The translations under genes and the position numbers were made by a program. Below, piece by piece: positions 28,494-37,274 of a stretch of DNA of 64,000 nucleotides. This DNA comes from Halochromatium roseum (GTDB lineage Bacteria > Pseudomonadota > Gammaproteobacteria > Chromatiales > Chromatiaceae). The notes beneath the pieces were generated by a model. That model saw nothing but the letters and a program-made list of their open reading frames with translations. It was not told the origin of the DNA and ran no database searches. Location: positions 1 to 64,000 of the forward strand of contig NZ_NHSH01000082.1 in the NCBI RefSeq assembly GCF_016653315.1. The letters run 5' to 3'. How positions within the stretch are numbered: the stretch's first letter is position 1; every line of letters begins with the position of its first letter.

Positions 28494-29654
28494 ATGGTCC
28501 TCGATTTCGCTCAGCTCTGCGAACTCCTCGAGATCGCCCCACCGGCCGTTGCAACCAAGGCTCCGCCCGCCGCTGCAACAAACGCTAGCCGAGCCGATGT
28601 CGATGCCGCCGCGGCGAACGCAGCGCCGAACCAATCCCGCCCAGCATACCGGGCCAGGATCAGCGGCTTTACCGGCGTCAACAGCCTGGCCCTCGCTGGA
28701 CCCAGCGATCTGTGCTTCGCCGAGCACAAAGATCAGGCCGAGGCGGTGAGCAGCAGCCGAGCCGGTGCCGTTATCGTTCCGCCTGACTTTCCAGCGATCG
28801 ATGGCCCGGAACTGCTTCGGACCACGCGCCCAAGAGAGCGTTTCTTCAGCATCGCCGAGCGCTTCGTTCCGCGGCCAACCACCGCAGGCATCCATCCTAG
28901 CGCCGTTGTCGACCCCAGCGCCCAGATTGAGGAAGAGGTCTCGATTGGCCCGAATGCGGTGGTCGGCGCAGAGGTCAGCATCGGGCCGCGCTCGATCATC
29001 GGCCCTGGCAGTGTCATCGAGGCCAAGGTCAGCATTGGTGCCGACTGTAACCTTGAGGCCAATGTCACCATCCACCGCGACTGCGAGCTGGGCGCTCGCT
29101 GCATCCTGCACTCAGGCTGCGTCATCGGCGGTGATGGTTTCGGCTTCGTCTGGGACGGCAGCAAGCATCGCAAGGTTCCGCAGCTCGGGCGCGTCGTCAT
29201 TGAAGACGAGGTCGACATCGGCTGCAACAGCTGCGTGGATCGTGCCACCCTCGGCGAGACCCGCATCCGCTGCGGCACCAAGATCGACAATCTGGTTCAG
29301 ATCGCCCACAACACCGACATCGGCGCACAGGTCATCCTGGTCAGCCAGTCTGGCGTTGCTGGTAGCAGCCGCCTCGGCACTGGCACCATCGTCGCCGGCC
29401 AGGTCGCCATCTCCGACCATCTTGAGATCGGTGCCGGCGCCCGCATCGGCGGGCAAGCGGGCGTGACCAAAGACGTTCCAGACGGGGCGACCGTCTTCGG
29501 CACCCCGGCTCGACCGATGAAACAAACCCTGCGCGAGCTCGCCGCGCTCACACAGCTACCAGCGCTGATCAAGACGATGAAGGGCTGGCGGGCCGAGCTT
29601 GCCGAACTCAAGCAGCGGATTGTCGAGTTGGAACAATCCTTACACAACCCCTAA
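28494..29654 (+). CDS. lpxD: LpxD-type UDP-3-O-acylglucosamine N-acyltransferase
   Basis: LpxD adds the N-linked acyl chain in lipid A synthesis. The 386-residue protein has the N-terminal uridine-binding domain, a left-handed beta-helix of hexapeptide repeats (about residues 140-310, for example [20 protein letters not shown]), the catalytic His region with GDGFGFV and [19 protein letters not shown], and a C-terminal helix. An Ala/Pro-rich insert (about residues 15-45, [18 protein letters not shown]) interrupts the N-terminal domain. ATG 28494 has AAGGA upstream. It is isolated from the usual bamA-lpxD-fabZ-lpxA cluster, so it could be a second copy. Confidence 0.88.
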   Translation: MVLDFAQLCELLEIAPPAVATKAPPAAATNASRADVDAAAANAAPNQSRPAYRARISGFTGVNSLALAGPSDLCFAEHKDQAEAVSSSRAGAVIVPPDFPAIDGPELLRTTRPRERFFSIAERFVPRPTTAGIHPSAVVDPSAQIEEEVSIGPNAVVGAEVSIGPRSIIGPGSVIEAKVSIGADCNLEANVTIHRDCELGARCILHSGCVIGGDGFGFVWDGSKHRKVPQLGRVVIEDEVDIGCNSCVDRATLGETRIRCGTKIDNLVQIAHNTDIGAQVILVSQSGVAGSSRLGTGTIVAGQVAISDHLEIGAGARIGGQAGVTKDVPDGATVFGTPARPMKQTLRELAALTQLPALIKTMKGWRAELAELKQRIVELEQSLHNP

Positions 29655-29676
29655 GCCGGATACACAAGCCCTGAGC

Positions 29677-29701
29677 AAAAAAAACCCCGCCAACGGCGGG
29701 G
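29677..29701 (-). terminator. Rho-independent terminator, minus strand
   Basis: A 7-bp GC stem (29685-29691 with 29695-29701) and 3-nt loop are followed on the minus strand by eight T. On the plus strand the hairpin is followed by AACACG, so it cannot be the lpxD terminator in the usual form. Confidence 0.8.
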
Positions 29702-29800
29702 GAACACGACAAGGAGTCAGAGAGCTTCACTGAAGCTCGCTGACTTCGAGCCCCGGTCGAGCGCAAAGTTCGCTCCTAATACCCTATCAACACCAGATGA
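29677..29800 (-). ncRNA. Candidate structured small RNA ending in an intrinsic terminator
   Basis: Read leftwards, the segment folds into three consecutive hairpins. The first is GAGCG-N7-CGCTC (29759-29775). The second is a long near-perfect stem between GTCAG..GAGCTTC and GAAGCTC..CTGAC (29716-29744). The third is CCCCGCC-GTT-GGCGGGG followed by eight T (29677-29701). No minus-strand gene lies within 900 bp upstream, so this terminator serves no known gene. CATAAT at 29803-29808 could be a -10 element, but no good -35 is visible; the 5' end is therefore a guess. No known family (6S, tmRNA, RNase P) is recognised. Confidence 0.4.
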
Positions 29801-29863
29801 AAATTATGGGATTACGAAGCATCGGACATTGACCAAAGTGTCGAGCGAGCACTAGAAATTCAG

Positions 29864-30325
29864 GTGTGTAAACGCCAACTTTGTGGTATTGTCTTAGCCT
29901 TAATGGAGAGGTCTAAACGCGCCGCCGCCCCACCCCCTTCGCGGTACCGGCCCCCAAAAGGACTCATCACTTTGGTGACACCTCCGGCAACATCGCTCCA
30001 CCCGAGCCAGTATTGTCCGCTGAACCGGCACTACCGGACTCAGGAAGTCGAGAAGACCGAAGGCCACTCCAGGATGCGCAGGGTATCGTAATGCTGAGTG
30101 CGCCAGCTGCCGTATTCAGAGCCCATTGGTACCGCAGTCCTCTGTGATGAGCAGTTCCATGAAGAGCGTAGCCACGCCCGAGCGGACCCGTAGCCAATTG
30201 ATCGGATCCCCGTCGAAGCCAGAGCCCAACCGCAGAGCGATCTCATCGCCAGAACCGGGCTTGGCGACCAATGCAACCTATCGCAACAGCGAGCACTGCA
30301 CTGGTCACATGCAATGAGGTAGTGA
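29864..30325. other. Intergenic region without a recognisable gene
   Basis: Several short frames cross this 460-bp region on both strands but none has a ribosome site, recognisable motif or sensible composition. I see no repeat or RNA gene beyond the candidate small RNA on its left border. Confidence 0.4.
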
Positions 30326-30676
30326 ATGAGCGTTAGAATTTCTGGAGACTTTCTTGCGTTGGACAATCGCATCAAGCGCCTGATCAATCAGCAGGCACAG
30401 GCGATTCAAGCCAGCTTCCCTGGCCGCGACTACGAGATCGGGGCACGTATCGCCGAAGAGTTCGACCAGCTCAACGGCCACCGCGTCCGCTTCGAGCTCG
30501 TCGTCACCTCACCCGAGCGGCAACAGATCATCGTCCGCGAGGCGCAGAAGAAGGCCGAAGAATCGATTAAGTCCGCATTTTCGAGCCTCAAATCGAAGCT
30601 ACGCCGACTCGGCGCACGGCGACCTCAGCGAACAGCCTCCGTCACCACCACCTCACTCCCCGCTGCGAGCACCTAG
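30326..30676 (+). CDS. HPF/RaiA-like ribosome-associated protein (tentative)
   Basis: The 116-residue basic protein starts after a GAGG ribosome site. It begins MSVRISGDFLALDNRIKRLI and has the length and strand-helix pattern of short hibernation-promoting-factor (S30EA) proteins, with a C-terminal helix AQKKAEESIKSAFSSLKSKL and a Lys/Arg-rich end. The resemblance is distant and based on pattern only. It would bind the 30S subunit in stationary phase if correct. It is a lone gene, convergent with the SDR gene. Confidence 0.5.
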   Translation: MSVRISGDFLALDNRIKRLINQQAQAIQASFPGRDYEIGARIAEEFDQLNGHRVRFELVVTSPERQQIIVREAQKKAEESIKSAFSSLKSKLRRLGARRPQRTASVTTTSLPAAST

Positions 30677-30708
30677 CGCTATCCACATCCGCGCTTCCAT
30701 CGCCGTTC

Positions 30709-31410
30709 TCAAAGCATCCGCAGTGAAGACAGCCCCGCATCAACCCTAACAACCTGGCCGGTCACCAGTTTTGCGTCGGTCAGTAACCAGCGCGCAACCT
30801 CAGCCAACTCCTTCGCCGAGCCGATGCGCTTCAAGGGATGCCGATCCGCGGCTGCCTGCTGCTTGTCTTCAGTATTTAGCAGGCGGCCTGCCAAGGGCGT
30901 GTCAGTGATGGTGGGGGCGATCGCATTGACCCGAATCTCGGGTGCCCATTCGGCGGCAAGCGACCGCATCAACCCTTCGACCGCCCCTTTCGCGGCCGCA
31001 ACCGAGGCGTGAAAGGGCATGCCGGTGCCGACAGCCACGGTGCTGAACAGCACCACCGAGGCCTGATCGCTGCGCTTGAGCGCCTCGTATGAGCCCTGCA
31101 GGGCACGCACAGCCCCCATTAAGTTGAGCTCGAGATCATCGCGGAACTCCTGTTCACGGAGTCGACCAAAGGGTTTCAGACGGATGCTGCCCGGACAATA
31201 GACCAAGCTATCAAGCCGTTCTGGTAGCGCGTCGCGGGGAAACGGCTCGCTGAGCGCATCCCAACGCACGCCACGCGCCGAGACGACGTCTGGAGCCTTC
31301 TCCGGCTCTCTCGAGAGATGTGTGACCTGATGACCATGCTCGACGAGGGACGCGACCAGCGCCGCGCCGATGCCAGAGCTGCCGCCGATGACCAAGCTGT
31401 TATTTGCCAT
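30709..31410 (-). CDS. Atypical short-chain dehydrogenase/reductase
   Basis: The 233-residue Rossmann protein has the cofactor glycine motif GGSSGIGAALV (residues 9-19), the YCPGSI strand (NAG-like position), the active-site Ser123 in LFSTVAVG and Lys141. The catalytic Tyr expected four residues before Lys141 is Val (HASVAAAKGAVEGL), so the normal YxxxK motif is broken. The C-terminus RVDAGLSSLRML is normal for the FabG-like group. It may use another acid (His134 or Ser136 nearby), be inactive, or act as a binding protein. It is divergent from the NDUFA9-like gene. Confidence 0.8.
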   Translation of the reverse strand: MANNSLVIGGSSGIGAALVASLVEHGHQVTHLSREPEKAPDVVSARGVRWDALSEPFPRDALPERLDSLVYCPGSIRLKPFGRLREQEFRDDLELNLMGAVRALQGSYEALKRSDQASVVLFSTVAVGTGMPFHASVAAAKGAVEGLMRSLAAEWAPEIRVNAIAPTITDTPLAGRLLNTEDKQQAAADRHPLKRIGSAKELAEVARWLLTDAKLVTGQVVRVDAGLSSLRML

Positions 31411-31667
31411 TTCAGGCCTCCGAGTCGATGTGAGTAATGCAAGATCAGGGAGAATCTTGACTCTTCATGACCTTTACAAGCCTCGCTAATTAGCTCGAAA
31501 GACCATACATTATCTAGACACCGGGAATTGCAACAGAGATTCACCGGCATCTAGCCTTGCGTTTGGGTAGCGCCTCCATGGCAAGCACAGTAGCGCACCA
31601 GGGGCATCTGTGATCACTCAAGCCCGCCTGCCCAGACCCTCTCTCAACCCTTTCCTCTCGGAGACCC

Positions 31668-32606
31668 ATGATGAAGATTGGAATCATCGGCGGCACCGGC
31701 TTCGTCGGCAGCTACATCATCGATGCCTTGTTGCACGCCGACCACGAGCTGCGCGTACTGACGCGGCCTGGCAGCGAGCACAAGCTGAACGCTCATCCTA
31801 ATTGCATCGCTGTGCCCGGCGATGTCGCCAACGAGGCCGACATGCGCGACTGCCTGAGTGGCACCGAGGCCGCGATCTACCTGATTGGCATCTTGCGCGA
31901 GCTGCCACAGCAGGGCATCACCTTTGACGCGATGCAGCGGCGCGGTGCTGAGCGCAGCATCGAGATCGCCGAGGAGCTTGGGGTCAAGCGTTTTCTGTTG
32001 ATGAGCGCGAACGGCGTCGATGCCGCTGCGCCAGAGGACCAGACCCCTTATCAAACCACCAAGCTGGCCGCCGAAGAGCGTCTCAAGCACTCAACCCTGC
32101 AATGGACTATCTTCCGTCCCTCGGTGATCTTCGGCCCGCCGCGTGGCCGCATGGAGTTCTGCACCCAGCTCAAGGCCGAGCTGATCGATAGCCCAGTGCC
32201 AGCGCCCCTCTTCTTCGCTGGCCTTTCACCGCTGGGTGCAGGCGGCTTTCGACTCGCACCAGTCCATGTCGAGGATGTCGCCGCCGCCTTCGCAACCGCG
32301 CTGACGCGCGAGGACGCGATCGGACAGACCTATGCGCTCTGCGGACCCGACAGCCCAAGCTGGAAGGAGATTCTGAAGGCCTTGGCGACCGCCAGCGGGA
32401 AGTCGAAGCTGATGTTGCCAGCGCCAGCGCTGGTGCTCGAGCCGGTGGCGGCAGTTCTTGGCCGCTTCAGCTGGTTCCCGGTGACCCGCGATCAGCTTCG
32501 TATGCTGCTGGCCGGGAATACCTGCAGCGACGATGGGCTGGCTCGACTCGGCATCGCTGGGCGACCGTTCGACCAAGGCACGCTTGGCTATCTCGCCAGC
32601 CCTTAG
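31668..32606 (+). CDS. NAD(P)-binding NDUFA9/atypical SDR family protein
   Basis: The 312-residue protein starts MMKIGIIGGTGFVGSYIID, the GxxGxxG motif of extended/atypical SDRs. It continues with LLMSANGVDA and YQTTKLAAEE (a YxxxK motif is present) and RPSVIFGPPRG. It resembles the complex I NDUFA9-like subfamily of NAD(P)H-binding epimerase-like proteins. The role is undetermined; quinone-linked or isoprenoid-modifying functions are known in the wider group. ATG 31671 is an equally good start, with CGGAG upstream. It converges with the rhodanese gene. Confidence 0.8.
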   Translation: MMKIGIIGGTGFVGSYIIDALLHADHELRVLTRPGSEHKLNAHPNCIAVPGDVANEADMRDCLSGTEAAIYLIGILRELPQQGITFDAMQRRGAERSIEIAEELGVKRFLLMSANGVDAAAPEDQTPYQTTKLAAEERLKHSTLQWTIFRPSVIFGPPRGRMEFCTQLKAELIDSPVPAPLFFAGLSPLGAGGFRLAPVHVEDVAAAFATALTREDAIGQTYALCGPDSPSWKEILKALATASGKSKLMLPAPALVLEPVAAVLGRFSWFPVTRDQLRMLLAGNTCSDDGLARLGIAGRPFDQGTLGYLASP

Positions 32607-32640
32607 CGATGCTGCTGATGCTGCTTCATAAGCGCTCGCT

Positions 32641-33117
32641 TCAACCGCGCTCGGCGGCGGGTCGATGCTGATCTGGGCGCAGCTTGGGGGTAAAGTAGAC
32701 GTCGGCCTCATCGAGATCGACGTCCTTGCCCTCACCATCGACCAAGGGTTGCTCATAGTCCTTCCAACCACGCACCCCGCTCTGCAGCGAGACGACATTG
32801 CTGTAACCGAGTACCTGCATCGCATGCGCGGCAAGGATGCTGCGATTACCGGAGCGGCAGACAACGACGATCTCGCGCTCGCGTGCTCGCACCAGCTCCG
32901 GCTCGGTCTCCTCATAGTCCCACTCGCAGGCCGACTCCAGAATACCGCGCGGCACGTTCAACGAACCGGCAATGTGCATGGCATCAAATTCGCTCGGCTC
33001 CCTGACATCGAGGATCAAGAGATCAGGATTGGCCTCGAGCCGCTCCTCGAGATCCCAGGGCATGATCTCGCGAACATCGGTGAGACAGTGGCTGATCAGT
33101 TCGAGAAAATTCTTCAT
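32641..33117 (-). CDS. Rhodanese-like domain protein
   Basis: This 158-residue single-domain rhodanese has LILDVREPSEFDAMHIAGS and the active-site loop CRSGNR with Cys87, a six-residue loop typical of sulfurtransferases rather than phosphatases. It would carry a persulfide between sulfur donors and acceptors in the cytoplasm. I chose ATG 33117 (MKNFLELI) over 33141. It lies 58 bp after a NarL-type regulator and appears to end the operon of exporter, kinase and regulator, which hints at a sulfur- or persulfide-linked role for the whole set. The C-terminus is acidic. Confidence 0.85.
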   Translation of the reverse strand: MKNFLELISHCLTDVREIMPWDLEERLEANPDLLILDVREPSEFDAMHIAGSLNVPRGILESACEWDYEETEPELVRAREREIVVVCRSGNRSILAAHAMQVLGYSNVVSLQSGVRGWKDYEQPLVDGEGKDVDLDEADVYFTPKLRPDQHRPAAERG

Positions 33118-33175
33118 GAATACCTTATTCAGTGATTCCAAATTCTTGATTCTGTGATGCTGTGATTAGCGCCGT

Positions 33176-33823
33176 TTATTCTCGGTCGCAGAGCCCCTGC
33201 TCAACCGCGAGCACCGCGGCCTCGACGCGGGAGCGCATCTTCAGTTTGCGCAGGATCGATTTCACGTGCAGCTTCACGGTACCCTCGGAGATCCCCAGCT
33301 CGTTGCCGATGACCTTGTTGCTCTGGCCACCCGCCAGGTGGCAAAGGATCTCCATCTCGCGTGGCGTCAGGTCTGAGAAGGTGACCGCAGACTCTTCTGC
33401 CGCCGCTGTTTCCTGCCGCACCGCTCGCGCCAAGGCGCTGGTGAGTTCGGGCGCGACGATGGTCTGTCCGGCGATGATCCCTTGCAAGGCGGCGACCAGG
33501 TCGTCTGGTTCCATGTCTTTGAGCAGATAGCCGTTCACACCCGCTTGGAGTGCCTCCACGACGTCACGCTCATCGGTGCTGGTGGTCAGCATCGCCACCC
33601 GGCGCTTGATGCCCTCGCGCTGCATCTTGCGCACCAGGTCGATCCCGTTCTCACCCGGCATCCGTAGATCCATCAGCACCACATCCGGGGCGCAGTCCCG
33701 GGCCAGCCGCAGCCCGACATCGCTGTCGCCAACCGCATCGATCACCTCGATCCCGCGCCGTTCGAGTAGCTCGAGCAAGCCGATGCGAAACAACGCATGG
33801 TCATCGATCAGCAAGACGCGCAT
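33176..33823 (-). CDS. NarL/FixJ-family response regulator
   Basis: The 215-residue protein has a receiver domain with the acidic patch in LLIDDHALF, phospho-acceptor Asp in VVLMDLRMPGENG and Lys in YLLKDMEPDDLV, then a LuxR-type helix-turn-helix (LTPREMEILCHLAGGQSNKV and GISEGTVKLHVKSIL). It would be phosphorylated by the kinase encoded immediately upstream; its ATG shares one base with the kinase stop (TGATG), showing translational coupling. The target genes are unknown. The organisation is that of NarX-NarL, but no nitrate reductase genes are near. Confidence 0.92.
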   Translation of the reverse strand: MRVLLIDDHALFRIGLLELLERRGIEVIDAVGDSDVGLRLARDCAPDVVLMDLRMPGENGIDLVRKMQREGIKRRVAMLTTSTDERDVVEALQAGVNGYLLKDMEPDDLVAALQGIIAGQTIVAPELTSALARAVRQETAAAEESAVTFSDLTPREMEILCHLAGGQSNKVIGNELGISEGTVKLHVKSILRKLKMRSRVEAAVLAVEQGLCDRE

Positions 33824-35466
33824 CAGCTGACCTGCTCGGTCGCGCCACCGCGCGCCGTGGGATTGAAGACCAGCTCGATGCGCGTGCCCTCGCCGGGCTC
33901 ACTTTCGATATTCAGCGCTGCACCGATCCGCCGGGCGCGTTCCTCGAGGATTGATAGTCCGATATGCTCACCCGGATGACCGCTGCGCCTTGGGGTGCTA
34001 AATCCAATGCCATCGTCCTCGATCAGCAGCACATACTCGCCGGTCTGTTCACGGGTCAGTAGCACCCGAACCGTCTGCGCCTGTGCATGCTTGCGCACGT
34101 TGGTCAAGGTTTCCTGGACAATCCGCATGATCTGCAGTTCCTCGGCGGCCGAGAGGTCGAATGGACGACATCCCATCTGAAAGGCGGCATGAATGCCGGT
34201 GCGCTGACCAAAACGGCGCGTGATGTCTTGCAGGGTCGGGATCAGCCCGCGCCGATCCAAGGGCGCGCGGAAGCTCCCGAGCAGCTCGCGCAGCTCGCCG
34301 TGGGCCTCGTCAATCCCGTTACGAATTCGCGTCAGGTCGGCCTGTGCCTCGTCCGGAATCGCATGTCCGTCTAGCGCATCCGCCAACATCCGCACCTGCA
34401 GACGCAGGCTGGCCAGGGTCTGCGCCAGCGAATCATGCAGCTCATGCGCAAGCGAGCTGCGCTCTTCCAAGATCGAAAGTCGCTGGGCCTCATGATCGGA
34501 ACGATACTTGGCAATCGCCACGCCGATATGCTGGCCAATGGTCGCAAGCAGGTCGAGGATATCCTCGCGGCGGCTGATCCCAGAGCGCTCGATGAAGATC
34601 GAGTAAGCGCCAAGCAGCTCATCGTGGTGCTTGAGCGGGACCGTCACCACCTCGAGTTCATCGCTATCGAACATCCGCCGGCCATAGACCCGCGAACAGT
34701 AGCGCAGGTCATTGTCGCAGACGATCTCGCCAGCGCAGAGCACGGTGCCGCAAAGACAAAGATCGACCGGCGCCATATCCTGCTCACGCACTAGGCCATC
34801 GTCCAGCCCGATCGAGCCGACCAGCCGTGGGCTGCCATCGGGCGCCACCAGCCGTGCGGTTGCGGCGCGACCGTTGACCATCTCCTTTAAGGTGCGCAGA
34901 AAACGCAGCAACAGCGCATCCAGACTCTCGGCGCGTGCGATCTCAGCGGCGACATCATAGAGGATCTTCAGCGACGCGGTCTTCTGTGCCAAGCGCATAG
35001 TTTGCCGCGCGACGCGCGTGTCCATGTCTTCGTAGAGATCGGTCAGCTCAGCGTTCAACGCGCCGATGTCGCGCGCCATAGCATCCAGCACACCAACGTT
35101 CGACAGCGACCGACTCGCGCCCGGCTCGCCCTGACAGACCCGAGCCACGGTATCTTCGAGGCTGACTAGGGGCATCAGCAGCTGCGTCTTGAGACGCACA
35201 GCGGCCAACAGCGCAGCCGCAAGCCCAGCGCTCAGAAAACCGAGGCAAAACCACTTGGGCCAGGTCTGCCCAGGCGCGGCGATATTGACCAGCAACAGGC
35301 CAAGTGCGCCAAGCAGCGCCAAGGCCACCGTCGCCAAGGGCCAGGCGAGCCGCGCTGAGACCAGAATCTGTCGCGCCCGATGCGCGGCCTCGGCGCGCGC
35401 GGCCCGAGCACCACCGCTCGAGGCCGCCACGGCATCATGCAAGACCGGCTTAAAGGGCAAGGTCAC
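33823..35466 (-). CDS. NarX-like histidine kinase with cysteine-rich GAF region
   Basis: The 547-residue kinase has two membrane helices (about 38-62 and 71-92) with only a short loop between them, so it lacks the periplasmic nitrate-sensing domain of NarX. A HAMP-like/coiled segment (95-165) is followed by a GAF-type domain with five cysteines at 237, 239, 244, 250 and 257 (CLCGTVLC then CDNDLRYC). HisKA_3 follows with phospho-acceptor His344 in HELHDSLAQT, and a HATPase with LIEDDGIGF. Sensing is therefore probably cytoplasmic, perhaps redox, metal or sulfur at the cysteines. The GTG start overlaps the exporter stop by 4 bp. Confidence 0.88.
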   Translation of the reverse strand: MTLPFKPVLHDAVAASSGGARAARAEAAHRARQILVSARLAWPLATVALALLGALGLLLVNIAAPGQTWPKWFCLGFLSAGLAAALLAAVRLKTQLLMPLVSLEDTVARVCQGEPGASRSLSNVGVLDAMARDIGALNAELTDLYEDMDTRVARQTMRLAQKTASLKILYDVAAEIARAESLDALLLRFLRTLKEMVNGRAATARLVAPDGSPRLVGSIGLDDGLVREQDMAPVDLCLCGTVLCAGEIVCDNDLRYCSRVYGRRMFDSDELEVVTVPLKHHDELLGAYSIFIERSGISRREDILDLLATIGQHIGVAIAKYRSDHEAQRLSILEERSSLAHELHDSLAQTLASLRLQVRMLADALDGHAIPDEAQADLTRIRNGIDEAHGELRELLGSFRAPLDRRGLIPTLQDITRRFGQRTGIHAAFQMGCRPFDLSAAEELQIMRIVQETLTNVRKHAQAQTVRVLLTREQTGEYVLLIEDDGIGFSTPRRSGHPGEHIGLSILEERARRIGAALNIESEPGEGTRIELVFNPTARGGATEQVS

Positions 35467-37274
35467 GATCCCGACTCCTGTCGATCCGCCTCACGCTCGC
35501 GCTGTTGCAACTCCCACATCGCCGCATAGGTACCGCCTTGGGACAGTAAGCTGCGATGTGCACCCTGTTCGATGACACGCCCTTGATCCATCACCAGGAT
35601 GCGATCGGCGTCGACCACGGTCGAAAGCCGATGTGCGATCACCAGCGTGGTGTGATCCTCCGAGACCTCGGCCAGTGTCTGCTGTATAGCCTGTTCGGTG
35701 CGGCTGTCCAGCGACGAAGTGGCCTCATCGAAGATCAGGATGCGTGGCCGCTTGAGGATGGCACGGGCGATGGCGACGCGCTGCTTCTCACCACCGGACA
35801 GTTTCAGCCCGCGCTCGCCGACGACCGTCTCCCAACCCTCCGGCAGCCTAGCGATGAAATCAGCGATGTGGGCCAGCTCGGCCGCACGCCGGACCTCGTC
35901 CTCTTTGGCGTCGGTGCGGCCATAGGCGATGTTGTAGCGGATGCTGTCGTTGAACAGCACCGTGTCCTGGGGAACAACGCCGATCGCCGCGCGCAGGCTG
36001 TCTTGCAGAACCCCGCGGATATCCTGATCGTCGATCAAGATCCGTCCCTGCTGCGGGTCGTAGAAACGAAACAACAACCGTGCCAAAGTCGATTTGCCAG
36101 CGCCGCTATGGCCGACCACGGCGACCTTTTCACCCGGGTCGATGCGAAAATCGACCGCTTGCAGGATCATCCGCTCCGGCTGATAGTGGAAACCGACCTG
36201 CTCAAAGCGGACAGCGCCCTTGTTCAACACCAGCGGCGGTGCAGCCGGGGCATCGGTAATCTCCGGCGTGCGCTCGAGCAGCTTGAATACCAGATCCATG
36301 TCGGCCAGTGCATATTTGATCTGCCGATAGACGATACCCAAGAAGCCAAGCGGAATGAACAGTTGCAACATGAAGGCGTTGACCAACACCAGGTCACCGA
36401 TGCTCATGTTGCCGTTGACCACGCCTTGGGCGGCATAGGCCATGATCACCGTAACGCCGATGGCGATGATGCTGCCCTGGCCGAAGTTGAGCAGCGACAT
36501 CGAAGACTGGCTCTTGACCGCAACGTCCTCCCACTGGGCGAGAGTGTTGTCATAGCGCTCGAGTTCGAGTCGCTCGTTCCCGAAGTATTTAACGGTCTCG
36601 TAGTTGAGCAAGCTGTCGAAGGCGTGGGTATTGGCGCGCGAATCGAGCACATTCATCTGCCGGCGGTAGTCCATACGCCACTCGGTAATCGCGAAGGTGA
36701 AGCCGATGTACACCGCCACGGTGCCAAAGGTCACCAGCGTAAAGATCAGCTCGTACTTGGTCAGCAGCACGACGGCGACCAGCGTGAACTCGACCAGCAC
36801 CGGGATCACGCTGAACACCAAGTAGTTGAGAATGGTCGCGATCGAGCGCGTGCCGCGCTCCAGATCCCGACTCACCGCCCCACTCTGACGGCCGAGATGA
36901 TAGCTCAGCGAAAGCTGATGGAGATGCGTCAGCACTCGCGTCGACAGGCGTCGCATGGCGCGGAAGCGCACCCGAGCGAAGACCACGTCACGCAGCTCGT
37001 TGAACAGCGAGCTGCTCAGCTTCAGCGCGCCATAGGCCAACAACAGGCCAATCGGCAGCACCAGGATCTGCTCGCGCGCCTGCTCGAAGGCATCAACGAT
37101 GTTCTTGAGTACGATAGGCACGCCGACGTTGGCGAGCTTAGCGCAGATCAGGCAGGCTAACGCCAGCAGTGCGCGACCGCGAAACTCGGCCAGATAGGGC
37201 AAGATACCGCGCAGGTTGTGACGATCACGCCGGTCTGAGTGGACGCGCTCGGTGGCAGCATGGATTCGAATCAT
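35463..37274 (-). CDS. Atm1/HMT-type ABC exporter
   Basis: This 603-residue fused ABC transporter has six membrane helices (about 30-320) and a C-terminal ATPase with Walker A GHSGAGKST, signature KLSGGEKQRVAIARAIL, Walker B ILIFDEATSSLD and H-loop VIAHRLSTV. The stretch SALLNYETVKYFGNE-like (here SLLNYETVKYFGNERLELER) and YRQIKYALADMDLVFKLL mark the Atm1/ABCB7/HMT1 subfamily, which exports glutathione-derived sulfur compounds, metal-thiol conjugates or Fe-S precursors. It is the first gene of the leftward operon with kinase, regulator and rhodanese, coupled to the kinase by a GTGA overlap. Confidence 0.9.
   Translation of the reverse strand: MIRIHAATERVHSDRRDRHNLRGILPYLAEFRGRALLALACLICAKLANVGVPIVLKNIVDAFEQAREQILVLPIGLLLAYGALKLSSSLFNELRDVVFARVRFRAMRRLSTRVLTHLHQLSLSYHLGRQSGAVSRDLERGTRSIATILNYLVFSVIPVLVEFTLVAVVLLTKYELIFTLVTFGTVAVYIGFTFAITEWRMDYRRQMNVLDSRANTHAFDSLLNYETVKYFGNERLELERYDNTLAQWEDVAVKSQSSMSLLNFGQGSIIAIGVTVIMAYAAQGVVNGNMSIGDLVLVNAFMLQLFIPLGFLGIVYRQIKYALADMDLVFKLLERTPEITDAPAAPPLVLNKGAVRFEQVGFHYQPERMILQAVDFRIDPGEKVAVVGHSGAGKSTLARLLFRFYDPQQGRILIDDQDIRGVLQDSLRAAIGVVPQDTVLFNDSIRYNIAYGRTDAKEDEVRRAAELAHIADFIARLPEGWETVVGERGLKLSGGEKQRVAIARAILKRPRILIFDEATSSLDSRTEQAIQQTLAEVSEDHTTLVIAHRLSTVVDADRILVMDQGRVIEQGAHRSLLSQGGTYAAMWELQQREREADRQESGS

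Noticed and set aside
29685-29701. Terminator for lpxD
   Set aside because: On the plus strand no T run follows the stem; the T run is on the minus strand only.
35556-37160. 534-codon plus-strand frame opposite the Atm1-type exporter
   Set aside because: It is antisense of a clear ABC transporter; the composition is His/Gln/Asp-rich without motifs.
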